8,692 bases of DNA. It comes from Paracoccaceae bacterium (lineage in GTDB: Bacteria > Pseudomonadota > Alphaproteobacteria > Rhodobacterales > Rhodobacteraceae). Shown here piece by piece: positions 1-7,060 of this stretch. The position numbers were made by a program, and so were the translations under genes. Under the pieces are notes generated by a model. It saw only the letters and a list, made by a program, of their open reading frames with translations, was not told the DNA's origin and did not search any database. Location: positions 1-8,692 of the forward strand of contig CABZJG010000073.1 of NCBI GenBank assembly GCA_902525995.1, given 5' to 3'. The stretch's first letter is position 1, and each line of letters opens with the position of its first letter.

Positions 1-1988
1 CTGTTGATGTGCAGCCTAGTGAAGCTGTTGGGTTGGTCGGCGAATCTGGTTGTGGCAAATCCACGGTTGCCTTGGGCGTGATGCAGGATCTCGGTGTCAA
101 CGGCCGCATTGTGGGTGGGCAGATAAAGTTCAAATGCCAAGACCTTTCGGCCATAAGCGATGAAGAGCTTCGCGGCATTCGCGGCAATGAAATTGCCATG
201 ATTTACCAAGAGCCGATGGCCTCATTGAACCCGGCAATGAAAATTGGCAAACAGCTGATCGAAGTGCCAATGATCCACGAAGGCATTTCCGAAGAAGAGG
301 CTTATCAACGCGCCATTGAGGTGGTTGGCGATGTTAAGCTGCCCGATCCAGAGCGCATCCTTAAGTCCTTTCCGCATCAATTATCCGGCGGTCAGCAACA
401 GCGCATTGTGATTGCAATGGCGCTGATGTCAAAGCCGTCCTTGCTTATCTTAGACGAGCCAACCACTGCGCTTGATGTCACTGTTGAGGCCGCTGTTGTT
501 GAACTGGTCAAAGATCTGGGGAAAAAATATGGCACATCAATGCTGTTTATTTCCCATAATCTTGGATTGGTGCTTGAGACCTGCGACCGTATTTGTGTGA
601 TGTATTCAGGCGAGGCGGTTGAGACCGGCAGCATCAAAGATGTCTTCGATAAAATGCAGCACCCCTACACCCAAGCGCTTTTTAGATCCATTCCCCTGCC
701 TGGCGCTAATAAAAATGCCCGTCCGCTGGTGGCTATACCGGGCAATTTTCCACTGCCACATGAACGTCCTATGGGCTGCAATTTTGGCCCCCGGTGTGAC
801 TATTTTGAAGAGGGTCGCTGCAATCAAAGCGATATCTCAATGGGTGTGATTGAGGGTGATGATCGCCACTTTAGCCGGTGTTTGAAATTTGCAGAGATTG
901 ATTGGAATGCGCCGCTCAAAGCCAGTATAACATCGGAAAAAACCGAACCCGGTGAGGTCGTTTTAAAAATTGACAACCTGAAGAAATATTACGAAGTGGC
1001 GGCCAACGCTTTGTTTGGCTCGGCTGGCGACAAAAAAGTTGTCAAAGCCAATGAAACGCTAAGCTTTGAGGCCCGCGAAAGCGAAACTTTGGCGATCGTT
1101 GGCGAATCTGGCTGCGGAAAATCAACCTTTGCAAAAGTGCTTATGGGATTAGAGACCGCAACCGAAGGCGCAATCCTATTGGATGGTAAAAACATCGAAA
1201 GCACTTCAATTGAGGATCGAAACACGGAAACTGTTGCGGACATACAGATAGTGTTCCAAAATCCGTTCGATACGCTTAACCCGTCGATGTCTGTGGGCCG
1301 GCAAATTATCAGGGCGCTTGAAATTTTCAGATTTGGAAATTCAGATCAAGACCGCTCTGAGCGGATGCTCGAGCTGTTGGATCTGGTAAAACTTCTGCGC
1401 GCCTTTGCCGAACGCATGCCGCGCCAATTATCTGGGGGTCAAAAGCAAAGGGTCGGGATCGCGCGCGCCTTTGCGGGCGGAGCACGGATTGTTGTTGCAG
1501 ACGAACCCGTATCGGCATTGGATGTATCAGTGCAGGCTGCGGTCACAGATCTTTTGATGGAAATTCAACGCCGCGAAAAAACCACGCTTCTGTTTATCAG
1601 TCATGATCTCTCTATCGTGCGCTACCTCAGCGACCGTGTCATGGTGATGTACCTTGGCCATGTGGTCGAACTGGGCAGTACGGATCAGATGTTTTCGCCG
1701 CCCTATCATCCCTATACAGAGGCCTTGCTTTCGGCTGTGCCCATCGCGGATACGAGCGTTGAAAAACAGCATATTGTGCTTGAGGGCGATATTCCTTCTG
1801 CGATGAACCCGCCCTCTGGCTGTCCGTTTCAAACCCGCTGCCGTTGGAAATCCAAGGTCGCGAATAATCTGTGCGACACAGAAGTGTCTCCGACACGGCA
1901 ACTTGAAGAAGGGCATGAGATCAAATGCCACCTTGCGGCGGATATCTTGTCCAAGATGGAGCCTGTGATCAAGATTGCAGATGAATAA
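1..1988 (+). CDS. Dipeptide/oligopeptide-type ABC importer, fused double ATPase subunit (5' end cut by window edge)
   Basis: Cytoplasmic ATPase subunit that powers uptake of peptides or similar small solutes, with both nucleotide-binding domains in one chain. The reading frame is open from the first bases (V-D-V-Q before the first Walker A), so the true start lies to the left and the GTG at 9 is probably internal; roughly 20-40 residues seem missing. Domain 1 has Walker A GESGCGKS (nt 39-62), Q-loop YQEP, signature LSGGQQQR (381-404), Walker B LLILDE (441-458) and H-loop His (555-557). Domain 2 repeats these: GESGCGKS (1101-1124), FQNP, LSGGQKQR (1428-1451), IVVADE (1488-1505) and ISHD. Both catalytic Glu residues are present, so both sites look active. 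Each half ends in the oligopeptide-transporter C-terminal region (HPYT, then a four-Cys pattern). The substrate cannot be read from this subunit. It is probably the last gene of an importer operon to the left. Confidence 0.95.
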   Translation, partial: VDVQPSEAVGLVGESGCGKSTVALGVMQDLGVNGRIVGGQIKFKCQDLSAISDEELRGIRGNEIAMIYQEPMASLNPAMKIGKQLIEVPMIHEGISEEEAYQRAIEVVGDVKLPDPERILKSFPHQLSGGQQQRIVIAMALMSKPSLLILDEPTTALDVTVEAAVVELVKDLGKKYGTSMLFISHNLGLVLETCDRICVMYSGEAVETGSIKDVFDKMQHPYTQALFRSIPLPGANKNARPLVAIPGNFPLPHERPMGCNFGPRCDYFEEGRCNQSDISMGVIEGDDRHFSRCLKFAEIDWNAPLKASITSEKTEPGEVVLKIDNLKKYYEVAANALFGSAGDKKVVKANETLSFEARESETLAIVGESGCGKSTFAKVLMGLETATEGAILLDGKNIESTSIEDRNTETVADIQIVFQNPFDTLNPSMSVGRQIIRALEIFRFGNSDQDRSERMLELLDLVKLLRAFAERMPRQLSGGQKQRVGIARAFAGGARIVVADEPVSALDVSVQAAVTDLLMEIQRREKTTLLFISHDLSIVRYLSDRVMVMYLGHVVELGSTDQMFSPPYHPYTEALLSAVPIADTSVEKQHIVLEGDIPSAMNPPSGCPFQTRCRWKSKVANNLCDTEVSPTRQLEEGHEIKCHLAADILSKMEPVIKIADE

Positions 1989-2139
1989 TCAATGTATTAG
2001 GCTATTTTTTTGACCATATCGCCATATCCGCTTTTTATCCCAATTTTGCTATATCGGTGCGGATTAGGCTTTCCTTAACCTTTATTGAGTGGTCTAAACT
2101 AGGTAAACACTCACCAAAGGATTCGAGAGGAGATAGGCA
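1989..2139 (+). promoter_or_regulatory. ssb upstream region with strong ribosome binding site
   Basis: This 151-bp A+T-rich gap separates the ABC ATPase stop from ssb and should hold the ssb promoter. A purine-rich Shine-Dalgarno run (GAGAGGAGA, 2125-2133) sits 6 nt before the ATG. A possible -10 (TAAACT, 2095-2100) has only a poor -35 (TTCCTT, 2071-2076) at 18 bp, so the promoter call is weak. A 6-bp inverted repeat, TGAGTG (2086-2091) and CACTCA (2108-2113), brackets the candidate -10. I found no GTTC-N7-GTTC alphaproteobacterial LexA box, so SOS control is not supported. No clear intrinsic terminator for the ABC gene is visible here. Confidence 0.4.
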
Positions 2140-2613
2140 ATGGCCGGTTCGGTAAACAAAGTCATTTTAATAGGTAATCTGGGGCGTGATCCTGAGGTGC
2201 GCAATTTTCCCAATGGTGGGAAAGTTTGCAATTTGCGCATTGCAACCTCTGAAAACTGGAAGGATCGCAATACAGGCGAACGCCGCGAAAAAACCGAATG
2301 GCATTCAGTGGCCATCTTTAATGAGGGCCTCGTTCGGGTTGCCGAGCAATATCTGCGCAAAGGATCCAAAGTATATCTTGAAGGCCAGTTGCAAACCCGC
2401 AAATGGCAGGATCAGTCCGGCAATGACCGCTATTCAACCGAAGTTGTTCTGCAAGGCTTTGGCTCGACACTGAAAATGCTCGATGGCCGCGGCGATTCAG
2501 GCGGCGGTGGCGGGGCACCCGGCGGTTACGACAGTGGATATTCGTCGCCCGAGCCCGCTGCAGAAAGCAGCAGCCTTCCCTCTCGTGATCTAGATGACGA
2601 AATCCCGTTTTAA
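2140..2613 (+). CDS. ssb: Single-stranded DNA-binding protein SSB
   Basis: SSB binds and protects single-stranded DNA in replication, repair and recombination, and recruits partner proteins through its C-terminal tip. The 157-residue protein is of usual bacterial length. Residues 1-115 form the OB fold: it opens AGSVNKVILIGNLGRDPEV and has TEWHSVAIF at 52-60. Trp40, Trp54, Phe60 and Trp89 fall where SSB stacks bases. Residues 116-149 are a Gly/Ser/Pro-rich linker and the chain ends in the acidic tip DLDDEIPF, matching the canonical DDDIPF-type tail. The start is set by the strong Shine-Dalgarno sequence at 2125-2133. The gene stands alone, converging on aroB with 24 bp between stop codons. 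Confidence 0.98.
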   Translation: MAGSVNKVILIGNLGRDPEVRNFPNGGKVCNLRIATSENWKDRNTGERREKTEWHSVAIFNEGLVRVAEQYLRKGSKVYLEGQLQTRKWQDQSGNDRYSTEVVLQGFGSTLKMLDGRGDSGGGGGAPGGYDSGYSSPEPAAESSSLPSRDLDDEIPF

Positions 2614-2619
2614 GCGGGG
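2603..2619. terminator. Possible weak hairpin between ssb and aroB 3' ends
   Basis: CCCG (2604-2607) pairs with CGGG (2615-2618) around a 7-nt loop, with a possible T-G closing pair, across the ssb stop codon. No U-tract follows on the plus strand; on the minus strand only a short ATTT follows, slightly favouring a role for aroB transcripts. The stem is short, so this is at best a weak shared terminator and may be chance. Confidence 0.2.
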
Positions 2620-2637
2620 CCTAAATCAACAAAGGCT

Positions 2638-3759
2638 CTAGCGCGCCTCTCGGTTTGCAAGGGCATCAATCAGCAGGGTGCGTACAGCATCCTGCGCCAC
2701 ATCTTGGGCGACAAAGGCTTTTCCGATATCCTTGGCCAAAATGAAATTAAGCTGACCATCGACGACTTTTTTGTCCTGTCGCATCAGGTCTAGCAAACTA
2801 TCCGCATCAGGCAAATCACCAGGAATATCATTCAGGTCGGTTTTCATACCCATCTTTGCCAAATGCGCCCGCACCCGGCTTGGCGCTTCTTGTGCGCAAA
2901 GCCCCAAACGCGATGACAGCTCAAAAGCCAAGGCGCAGCCAATGGCCACACCTTCACCATGTAGCAAACGACTTGAATACCCCGTGGCGGCCTCAAGTGC
3001 GTGGCAAAACGTATGCCCAAGGTTCAAAAGCGCCCGATCCCCCTGTTCGGTTTCATCGCGTACAACAATATCCGCTTTCATTTCACAGGCGGTTTTAATC
3101 GCCTTTATCCGGGCCTTTTGATCGCCCGAGGCCATCTTTGGCCCGTTATCTTCCAGCCATTCGAAAAACGCTGCCTTGCCAAGCAAACCATATTTAACCA
3201 CTTCACCGTATCCAGCCAGAAAATCGCGCGGCGCAAGGCTGTCTAGGACAGAAATATCGGCCAAAACCAAGCTAGGTTGATGAAACGCACCCACAAGGTT
3301 TTTGCCATGCGGTGTGTTAATACCGGTTTTGCCTCCAACCGAGCTGTCGACCTGCGCCAACAAAGACGTGGGCATTTGCACAAAGCGGACCCCACGCCTT
3401 AATATGGCCGCAGCAAATCCGACCAAATCACCGATGACACCACCGCCCAAAGCGATCACAAGATCACGCCGCTCGACTTTTTGATCCAGCAGCCACTCGA
3501 CGGTTTGGGTCAAATACCCCCATGATTTTGTCGTCTCACCAGTTGGAAGCACCAAAGAACTGACCTGAATTCCCGCTGCATTTAATGCGGCCTCAAGCGG
3601 CTTAAGGTGCTGTTTTGCCACATTCGCATCAGTGACAATCGCAACTTTTGGGCGCTGGAGAAATGGCGATATGTAGTTGCTGCTTTGCTCAATGAGCCGC
3701 TCGGCGATAATGATATCATAGGCGCGATCACCCAAGCCGACATGCACGTTTTCAACCAT
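2638..3759 (-). CDS. aroB: 3-dehydroquinate synthase
   Basis: AroB converts DAHP to 3-dehydroquinate, the second step of the shikimate pathway, in the cytoplasm using NAD and a divalent metal. The 373-residue protein has the nucleotide-binding run GGGVIGD (residues 105-111), the substrate segment MPTSLLAQVDSSVGGKTG (129-146), and three metal ligands: Glu186 in GEVVKYG, His249 in LGHTFCHALEA and His267 in LLHGEGVAIG. I place the start at the ATG at 3759 (protein begins MVENVHVGLG) rather than a TTG four codons upstream at 3771, because GAGAGG lies 4 nt before the ATG and would be inside the gene with the TTG start. With this start it overlaps the aroK end by 8 nt (ATGGTTGA), indicating co-translation after aroK. 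The product looks intact. Confidence 0.97.
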   Translation of the reverse strand: MVENVHVGLGDRAYDIIIAERLIEQSSNYISPFLQRPKVAIVTDANVAKQHLKPLEAALNAAGIQVSSLVLPTGETTKSWGYLTQTVEWLLDQKVERRDLVIALGGGVIGDLVGFAAAILRRGVRFVQMPTSLLAQVDSSVGGKTGINTPHGKNLVGAFHQPSLVLADISVLDSLAPRDFLAGYGEVVKYGLLGKAAFFEWLEDNGPKMASGDQKARIKAIKTACEMKADIVVRDETEQGDRALLNLGHTFCHALEAATGYSSRLLHGEGVAIGCALAFELSSRLGLCAQEAPSRVRAHLAKMGMKTDLNDIPGDLPDADSLLDLMRQDKKVVDGQLNFILAKDIGKAFVAQDVAQDAVRTLLIDALANREAR

Positions 3760-4303
3760 TTTGCCTCTCAAGGATATCCGGGCGGTTTAATAGGGTTGAT
3801 ATCACCTTATCGGCCATATCATCTACACTGATCTGCGCTCCGGATTCGATGGATAAATCGGCCAGAGCATAGATTGGTTTTCGTTCTGAATATAGTTTGG
3901 ACAGGGCTTGAAAGGGGTTTTCCGTTTGTAAAAGCGGACGGCTTGGGTTGTTTTTCACCCTTGCCCAAAGCACATCAACATCCGCATTAAGCCAGACAGA
4001 CGCCCCTTTATCATGGATCAAACGGCGATTATGTTCTGCCAAGAAAGCGCCGCCGCCCGTGGATAGGATACATTTTTTCCCCTCAATCAGGCGTTTGATG
4101 ATCTGGCTTTCTTTCTCTCTGAAAAAAGCTTCTCCATCGCGTTCAAAGATTTCGGCGATGCTCATATTGGCTGCGCGTTCAATTTCACTATCAGAATCAA
4201 TAAAAGGTGCGTGCAAACGCGCGGCAATGGCTTTGCCTACCGCTGTTTTGCCCGCCCCCATCATGCCGATCAGCGCAACCGTTTTATTTAGAACCAATGT
4301 CAT
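3752..4303 (-). CDS. aroK: Shikimate kinase
   Basis: AroK phosphorylates shikimate at the 3-hydroxyl with ATP, step five of the shikimate pathway. The 183-residue protein shows the full family set: Walker A GMMGAGKT (13-20), the Asp36/Asp38 pair in FIDSDSEIE that contacts metal and shikimate, Arg62 in FFREKE, the Gly-rich STGGGAF (81-87), the lid arginine in SRPLL (Arg122) and Arg141 in YSERKPIY. All expected catalytic residues are visible. It starts at an ATG with a modest purine-rich site (AAGAAG) 3 nt upstream. It is the first gene of an aroK-aroB operon transcribed leftward, divergent from the gene for the small membrane protein. Confidence 0.97.
   Translation of the reverse strand: MTLVLNKTVALIGMMGAGKTAVGKAIAARLHAPFIDSDSEIERAANMSIAEIFERDGEAFFREKESQIIKRLIEGKKCILSTGGGAFLAEHNRRLIHDKGASVWLNADVDVLWARVKNNPSRPLLQTENPFQALSKLYSERKPIYALADLSIESGAQISVDDMADKVISTLLNRPDILERQNG
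3764..3769 (-). promoter_or_regulatory. aroB ribosome binding site that decides the start
   Basis: Read on the minus strand this is GAGAGG, 4 nt before the ATG at 3759 and inside the end of aroK. It supports the ATG over the in-frame TTG at 3771. The spacing is on the short side. Confidence 0.55.
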
Positions 4304-4420
4304 TCGCTTCTTATTGGCAATCTACCGCTAAATTGCAATTGATCTTATTGAATGACGTGATCTTAGGCAAAAGGCCATATATAAAGCGAACAGATGAGTG
4401 CTAAAGACAAAGGGTGATCA
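4304..4420. promoter_or_regulatory. Divergent promoter region between aroK and the xerD operon
   Basis: This 117-bp A+T-rich gap must drive aroK-aroB leftward and the three-gene xerD operon rightward. A rightward -10 candidate, TATAAA (4380-4385), has a weak -35 (GTGATC, 4357-4362) at 17 bp. Two copies of TGATCTTA (4340-4347 and 4358-4365) lie 18 bp apart, start to start, and a perfect 10-bp palindrome AATTGCAATT occupies 4331-4340. These could be regulator sites, but nothing identifies a regulator. GGG at 4412-4414 serves as a ribosome site for the small gene. Confidence 0.4.
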
Positions 4421-4570
4421 ATGGGACGTTTTCTAAAATGGATTTCTATTTTAGTCGTTATATGTTGTATTGCACTTGTGATATATACCTATATCGGACC
4501 CATGTTCGGGGTTTCTTTTGATCCGGTACGCACGTTAACGCAGGAGCCAGTGATTCTGAATGAAAGCTAG
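4421..4570 (+). CDS. Small single-pass membrane protein, 49 residues, unknown function
   Basis: This short gene encodes MGRFLKWISI..., 49 residues ending VILNES. A basic N-terminus (Arg3, Lys6) precedes a hydrophobic stretch at about residues 8-23 (ISILVVICCIALVIYT), then YIGPMFG and a polar C-terminus. By the positive-inside rule the C-terminus should face the periplasm. It could also be an uncleaved signal anchor. Evidence that it is real: a ribosome site (AAAGGG) 6 nt before the ATG, position just after the divergent promoter region, and an 11-nt overlap with the next gene. I recall similar short proteins starting MGRFLKW next to xerD in Rhodobacteraceae, but could not verify this. No function can be assigned. 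Confidence 0.75.
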   Translation: MGRFLKWISILVVICCIALVIYTYIGPMFGVSFDPVRTLTQEPVILNES

Positions 4571-6092
4571 GTTTTTTGCCATTGCCTTGCTGCTGCCCTG
4601 TGATTTAGCGGCTGAAACCCCGCTTTCGGCAATTGACTGGCTGGATGAGCAACGCCTTGGAACCGCGTCTGAGCCCGGCCAAAAACAAGCCAAACCAATC
4701 GAACCACCTGTTTCCAGCTCGGTAAACCGGCCAGATATTGAAGTGAGCACCTTAAGTGAAATCCAAAGTGACTCTGTCGGGCTGCTGCCGCCCTCTGTCA
4801 CAGGATTTCCGCTGACCATGTGGCACAACAGCAGCACAAAAGATCTTGTCACTTTGTTGGGTGACCTGCCGGTCAGCCATAATCCGGCCATCCAAAGCCT
4901 GACCATGCGTGTTCTTTTGGCAGAGGGCGATGCGCCAAGCGACAGTGAGGGTAAGTTTACCTTTTTTGCGGCACGGCTTGAGAAATTAATCGACTATGGT
5001 GCAATAGATCCGGCCCTAGCGCTTGTTGAGCGCGCCGCCCCCCTGCCCGCACCTTTGGTTCCCCTGCTGTTTGATCTTAGCTTGCTCAGCGACACACTGC
5101 AGCCGGCCTGTGATCAGGTTTTACAATTAGGGCCATCTTATCCCCATGACGATGCCCGAATATACTGCCTTGCGCGGCGCGGAGATTGGTTAACCGCCAC
5201 ATTGATGCTGGATGCAGCGTCCGCCCTGGGGACATTGTCAGCGCGCAAGACTGCACTTATGCAACTTTTTCTGGAAGATGAAGCTTTTGATACAATGGCG
5301 ATCCAATTGCCGCCCTCAAGTGCACCGACGCCCTTGGAATTTCGGCTTTATGAAGCAATTGGCGAACCTTTGGCCGCCACTTCCTTGCCCCGCGCCTTTG
5401 CGGTCAGCGATCTCTCAGGCGACCATGGCTGGAAAGCGCAACTGCACGCTGCCGAGCGATTGATAGAATTTGGCGCGCTGGGCGACAATAGGTTTCTAGG
5501 GATTTACACGGACAATGAACCCGCTGCATCAGGCGGTATTTGGGATCGTATATCCGCCATCCAAAACCTTGATAATGCCCTTCTGGCAGAGGACAGTTTA
5601 GAAATATCCCTGTATTTAGGCAATGCCTGGCAGCTGTTGGGTTCAACAGCCCTTGCCGCCCCTATGTCCCGACTATTTTCGGCGCGCTTGTTGTCTGCAG
5701 AGCTGAGCCAGGACGCAGCCCAGCTGGCTGGAAAAATCGCTCTTTTATCGCCAAGCTATGAAGCGGCGGCCCTGATAATTTCACCAACAACGGATCAGGA
5801 CGCCTTTTTGGTTTCGCTCGCCACGGGTGATTTTACTGCCTATACACCCCAGAGCGAATTTGAAAAAACCATCCAAGATGCCTTTCAAACGCCCCGTATA
5901 CCCTATTCAGTCAATCAACTGATGAGCCAAGGCAAATTGGGAGAAGTGATCTTGAACGCCATGATTCAGTTTGAAAAAGGTGCGGCGGGTGATCTTCAGG
6001 ATCTTCTTGAATCTCTGTCTACGTTGCGGCTTATCGGGCTAGAAGATACCGCGCGGCGCGCGGCGCTTGCGCTTGTGATGTTGGCAGATTGA
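4560..6092 (+). CDS. Exported helical protein of unknown function
   Basis: The 510-residue product begins with a likely Sec signal peptide: Lys2/Arg4, a hydrophobic run FFAIALLL, and a probable cut after LAA (residue 18). Cys14 sits in LLPC, but Pro before the Cys is unlike a lipobox, so a lipoprotein is less likely than a soluble periplasmic protein. Residues 35-75 are Pro/Ser-rich and probably flexible. From about residue 95 the chain is rich in Leu and Ala and reads as helix after helix, suggesting TPR-like or other helical repeats, though no strict TPR consensus was seen. A stop codon lies directly before the ATG, fixing this as the first start; its nearest ribosome site (AGGAG, 4542-4546) is 13 nt away, so translation probably depends on coupling to the 49-residue gene it overlaps by 11 nt. 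Its stop overlaps the xerD start. No enzyme motif recognised. Confidence 0.85.
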   Translation: MKARFFAIALLLPCDLAAETPLSAIDWLDEQRLGTASEPGQKQAKPIEPPVSSSVNRPDIEVSTLSEIQSDSVGLLPPSVTGFPLTMWHNSSTKDLVTLLGDLPVSHNPAIQSLTMRVLLAEGDAPSDSEGKFTFFAARLEKLIDYGAIDPALALVERAAPLPAPLVPLLFDLSLLSDTLQPACDQVLQLGPSYPHDDARIYCLARRGDWLTATLMLDAASALGTLSARKTALMQLFLEDEAFDTMAIQLPPSSAPTPLEFRLYEAIGEPLAATSLPRAFAVSDLSGDHGWKAQLHAAERLIEFGALGDNRFLGIYTDNEPAASGGIWDRISAIQNLDNALLAEDSLEISLYLGNAWQLLGSTALAAPMSRLFSARLLSAELSQDAAQLAGKIALLSPSYEAAALIISPTTDQDAFLVSLATGDFTAYTPQSEFEKTIQDAFQTPRIPYSVNQLMSQGKLGEVILNAMIQFEKGAAGDLQDLLESLSTLRLIGLEDTARRAALALVMLAD

Positions 6093-7060
6093 TGCCCACA
6101 GACCTGCAACGCATTGCTGATTTTCTGGATGCTAAGTCAGCCGAAGCCGGTGCCGCAAAAAACACCATCAGCGCCTATGCGCGGGACCTGAAGGAGTTTT
6201 CCAATTGGGCTTTTCGAAACAACCACACGCTTTTGCGGCTTAAACAACCGCACATAGAAGCGTATTTAACAGGTCTTAGCCAAGCAGGGCTTGCCAGCTC
6301 AACCCGCGCCCGCCGCCTGTCTGCAGTGAAGCAGTTTTACCGCTTCGCCGTTGAAGAAAACTGGCGGGACGATAACCCGACATTGCAAATTTCGGGCCCG
6401 GGCCGCAGCAAGCATTTGCCAAAAACCCTTAGCATGGACGAGGTTGATCTGCTGTTGAACGCCGCTGAGACGGCGGGAAAAACAAATGAAGAGTGGGCTC
6501 GCGACAGCTGTTTAATGCAACTGCTATATGCCACAGGGATGCGGGTAAGCGAGTTGATGGCGCTGCCCATATGCAGCGCTCGCGGCGATCCTTCGATGCT
6601 TTTAATCCGCGGAAAAGGCGAAAAAGAACGGCTGGTTCCACTTTCGCCTCCGGCAAAAGAGGCTTTGGCAGCATGGCTTGCGCTGCGCGATAAAAATGAT
6701 GCGCTGGGCAAAAAGCAGGGCCGCCCAGGTTCAGTTTTTTTATTCCCATCACGGGGCAAATTGGGCCATTTTACCCGGCACTGGTTTTATCTGCGGATCA
6801 AAGCATGGGCGGTTCTGGCCAATATTGACCCAAACAAAGTGACGCCACATACCATTCGCCATGCTTTTGCTACCCATCTTTTGTCAAACGGGGCAGATTT
6901 GCGGGTCATACAAACCCTGCTTGGACACAGCGACATATCAACCACTGAAATATACACCCATGTTCTGGAAACCCGTCTGCGCGATCTGGTGCTTAATAAT
7001 CACCCAATGGCAAGTTCGCGGCGCAGCTCAGCCGGTAAAACCTCTTCCGACGGCCAGTAG
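6092..7060 (+). CDS. xerD: Tyrosine recombinase XerD
   Basis: Site-specific recombinase that, with XerC, resolves chromosome dimers at dif near the terminus under FtsK control. The 322-residue protein has an N-terminal SAM-like core-binding domain (about 1-95) and a C-terminal catalytic domain with all active-site residues: Arg151 (ATGMRVSEL), Lys175 (RGKGEKER), His253 and Arg256 (HTIRHAFATHLL), His279 (LLGHSD) and nucleophile Tyr288 (TEIYTHV). The ATG at 6092 shares one base with the TGA of the preceding gene (TGATG), pointing to coupled translation; a TTG one codon upstream is a poorer start. XerD rather than XerC is favoured by overall wording (RGKGEKERLVPL, HAFATHLLSNGADLRVIQ) and by position in the operon. 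Residues after HPMA (307-322) form a Ser-rich tail beyond the usual end. Its last 61 nt overlap the opposing phosphoesterase gene. Confidence 0.95.
   Translation: MPTDLQRIADFLDAKSAEAGAAKNTISAYARDLKEFSNWAFRNNHTLLRLKQPHIEAYLTGLSQAGLASSTRARRLSAVKQFYRFAVEENWRDDNPTLQISGPGRSKHLPKTLSMDEVDLLLNAAETAGKTNEEWARDSCLMQLLYATGMRVSELMALPICSARGDPSMLLIRGKGEKERLVPLSPPAKEALAAWLALRDKNDALGKKQGRPGSVFLFPSRGKLGHFTRHWFYLRIKAWAVLANIDPNKVTPHTIRHAFATHLLSNGADLRVIQTLLGHSDISTTEIYTHVLETRLRDLVLNNHPMASSRRSSAGKTSSDGQ

Noticed and set aside
1527..1931. 134-codon open frame on the minus strand opposite the second ABC ATPase domain
   Set aside because: It lies wholly antisense to strongly conserved ATPase motifs, has no recognisable domain and reads as a shadow of the real gene.
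2010..2070. Possible terminator or stem from ATCCGC and GCGGAT after the ABC gene
   Set aside because: The arms are only 6 bp, lie about 30 nt apart and are not followed by a T-run.
1989..2139. LexA-type SOS box upstream of ssb
   Set aside because: No GTTC-N7-GTTC spacing was found in the gap.
3948..4331. 127-codon plus-strand open frame opposite aroK
   Set aside because: The minus strand carries every shikimate kinase motif; the plus-strand frame is a mirror of it with no motifs.
4593..4604. Lipoprotein signal (LLPC) in the exported 510-residue protein
   Set aside because: Pro directly before Cys does not fit the usual Gly/Ala/Ser at that position, and an ordinary signal peptidase site (LAA) follows closely.
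6337..6759. Overlapping minus-strand open frames (140 and 107 codons) opposite xerD
   Set aside because: They are antisense to the XerD catalytic domain, show compositionally odd protein with no known motif, and have no supporting start context.
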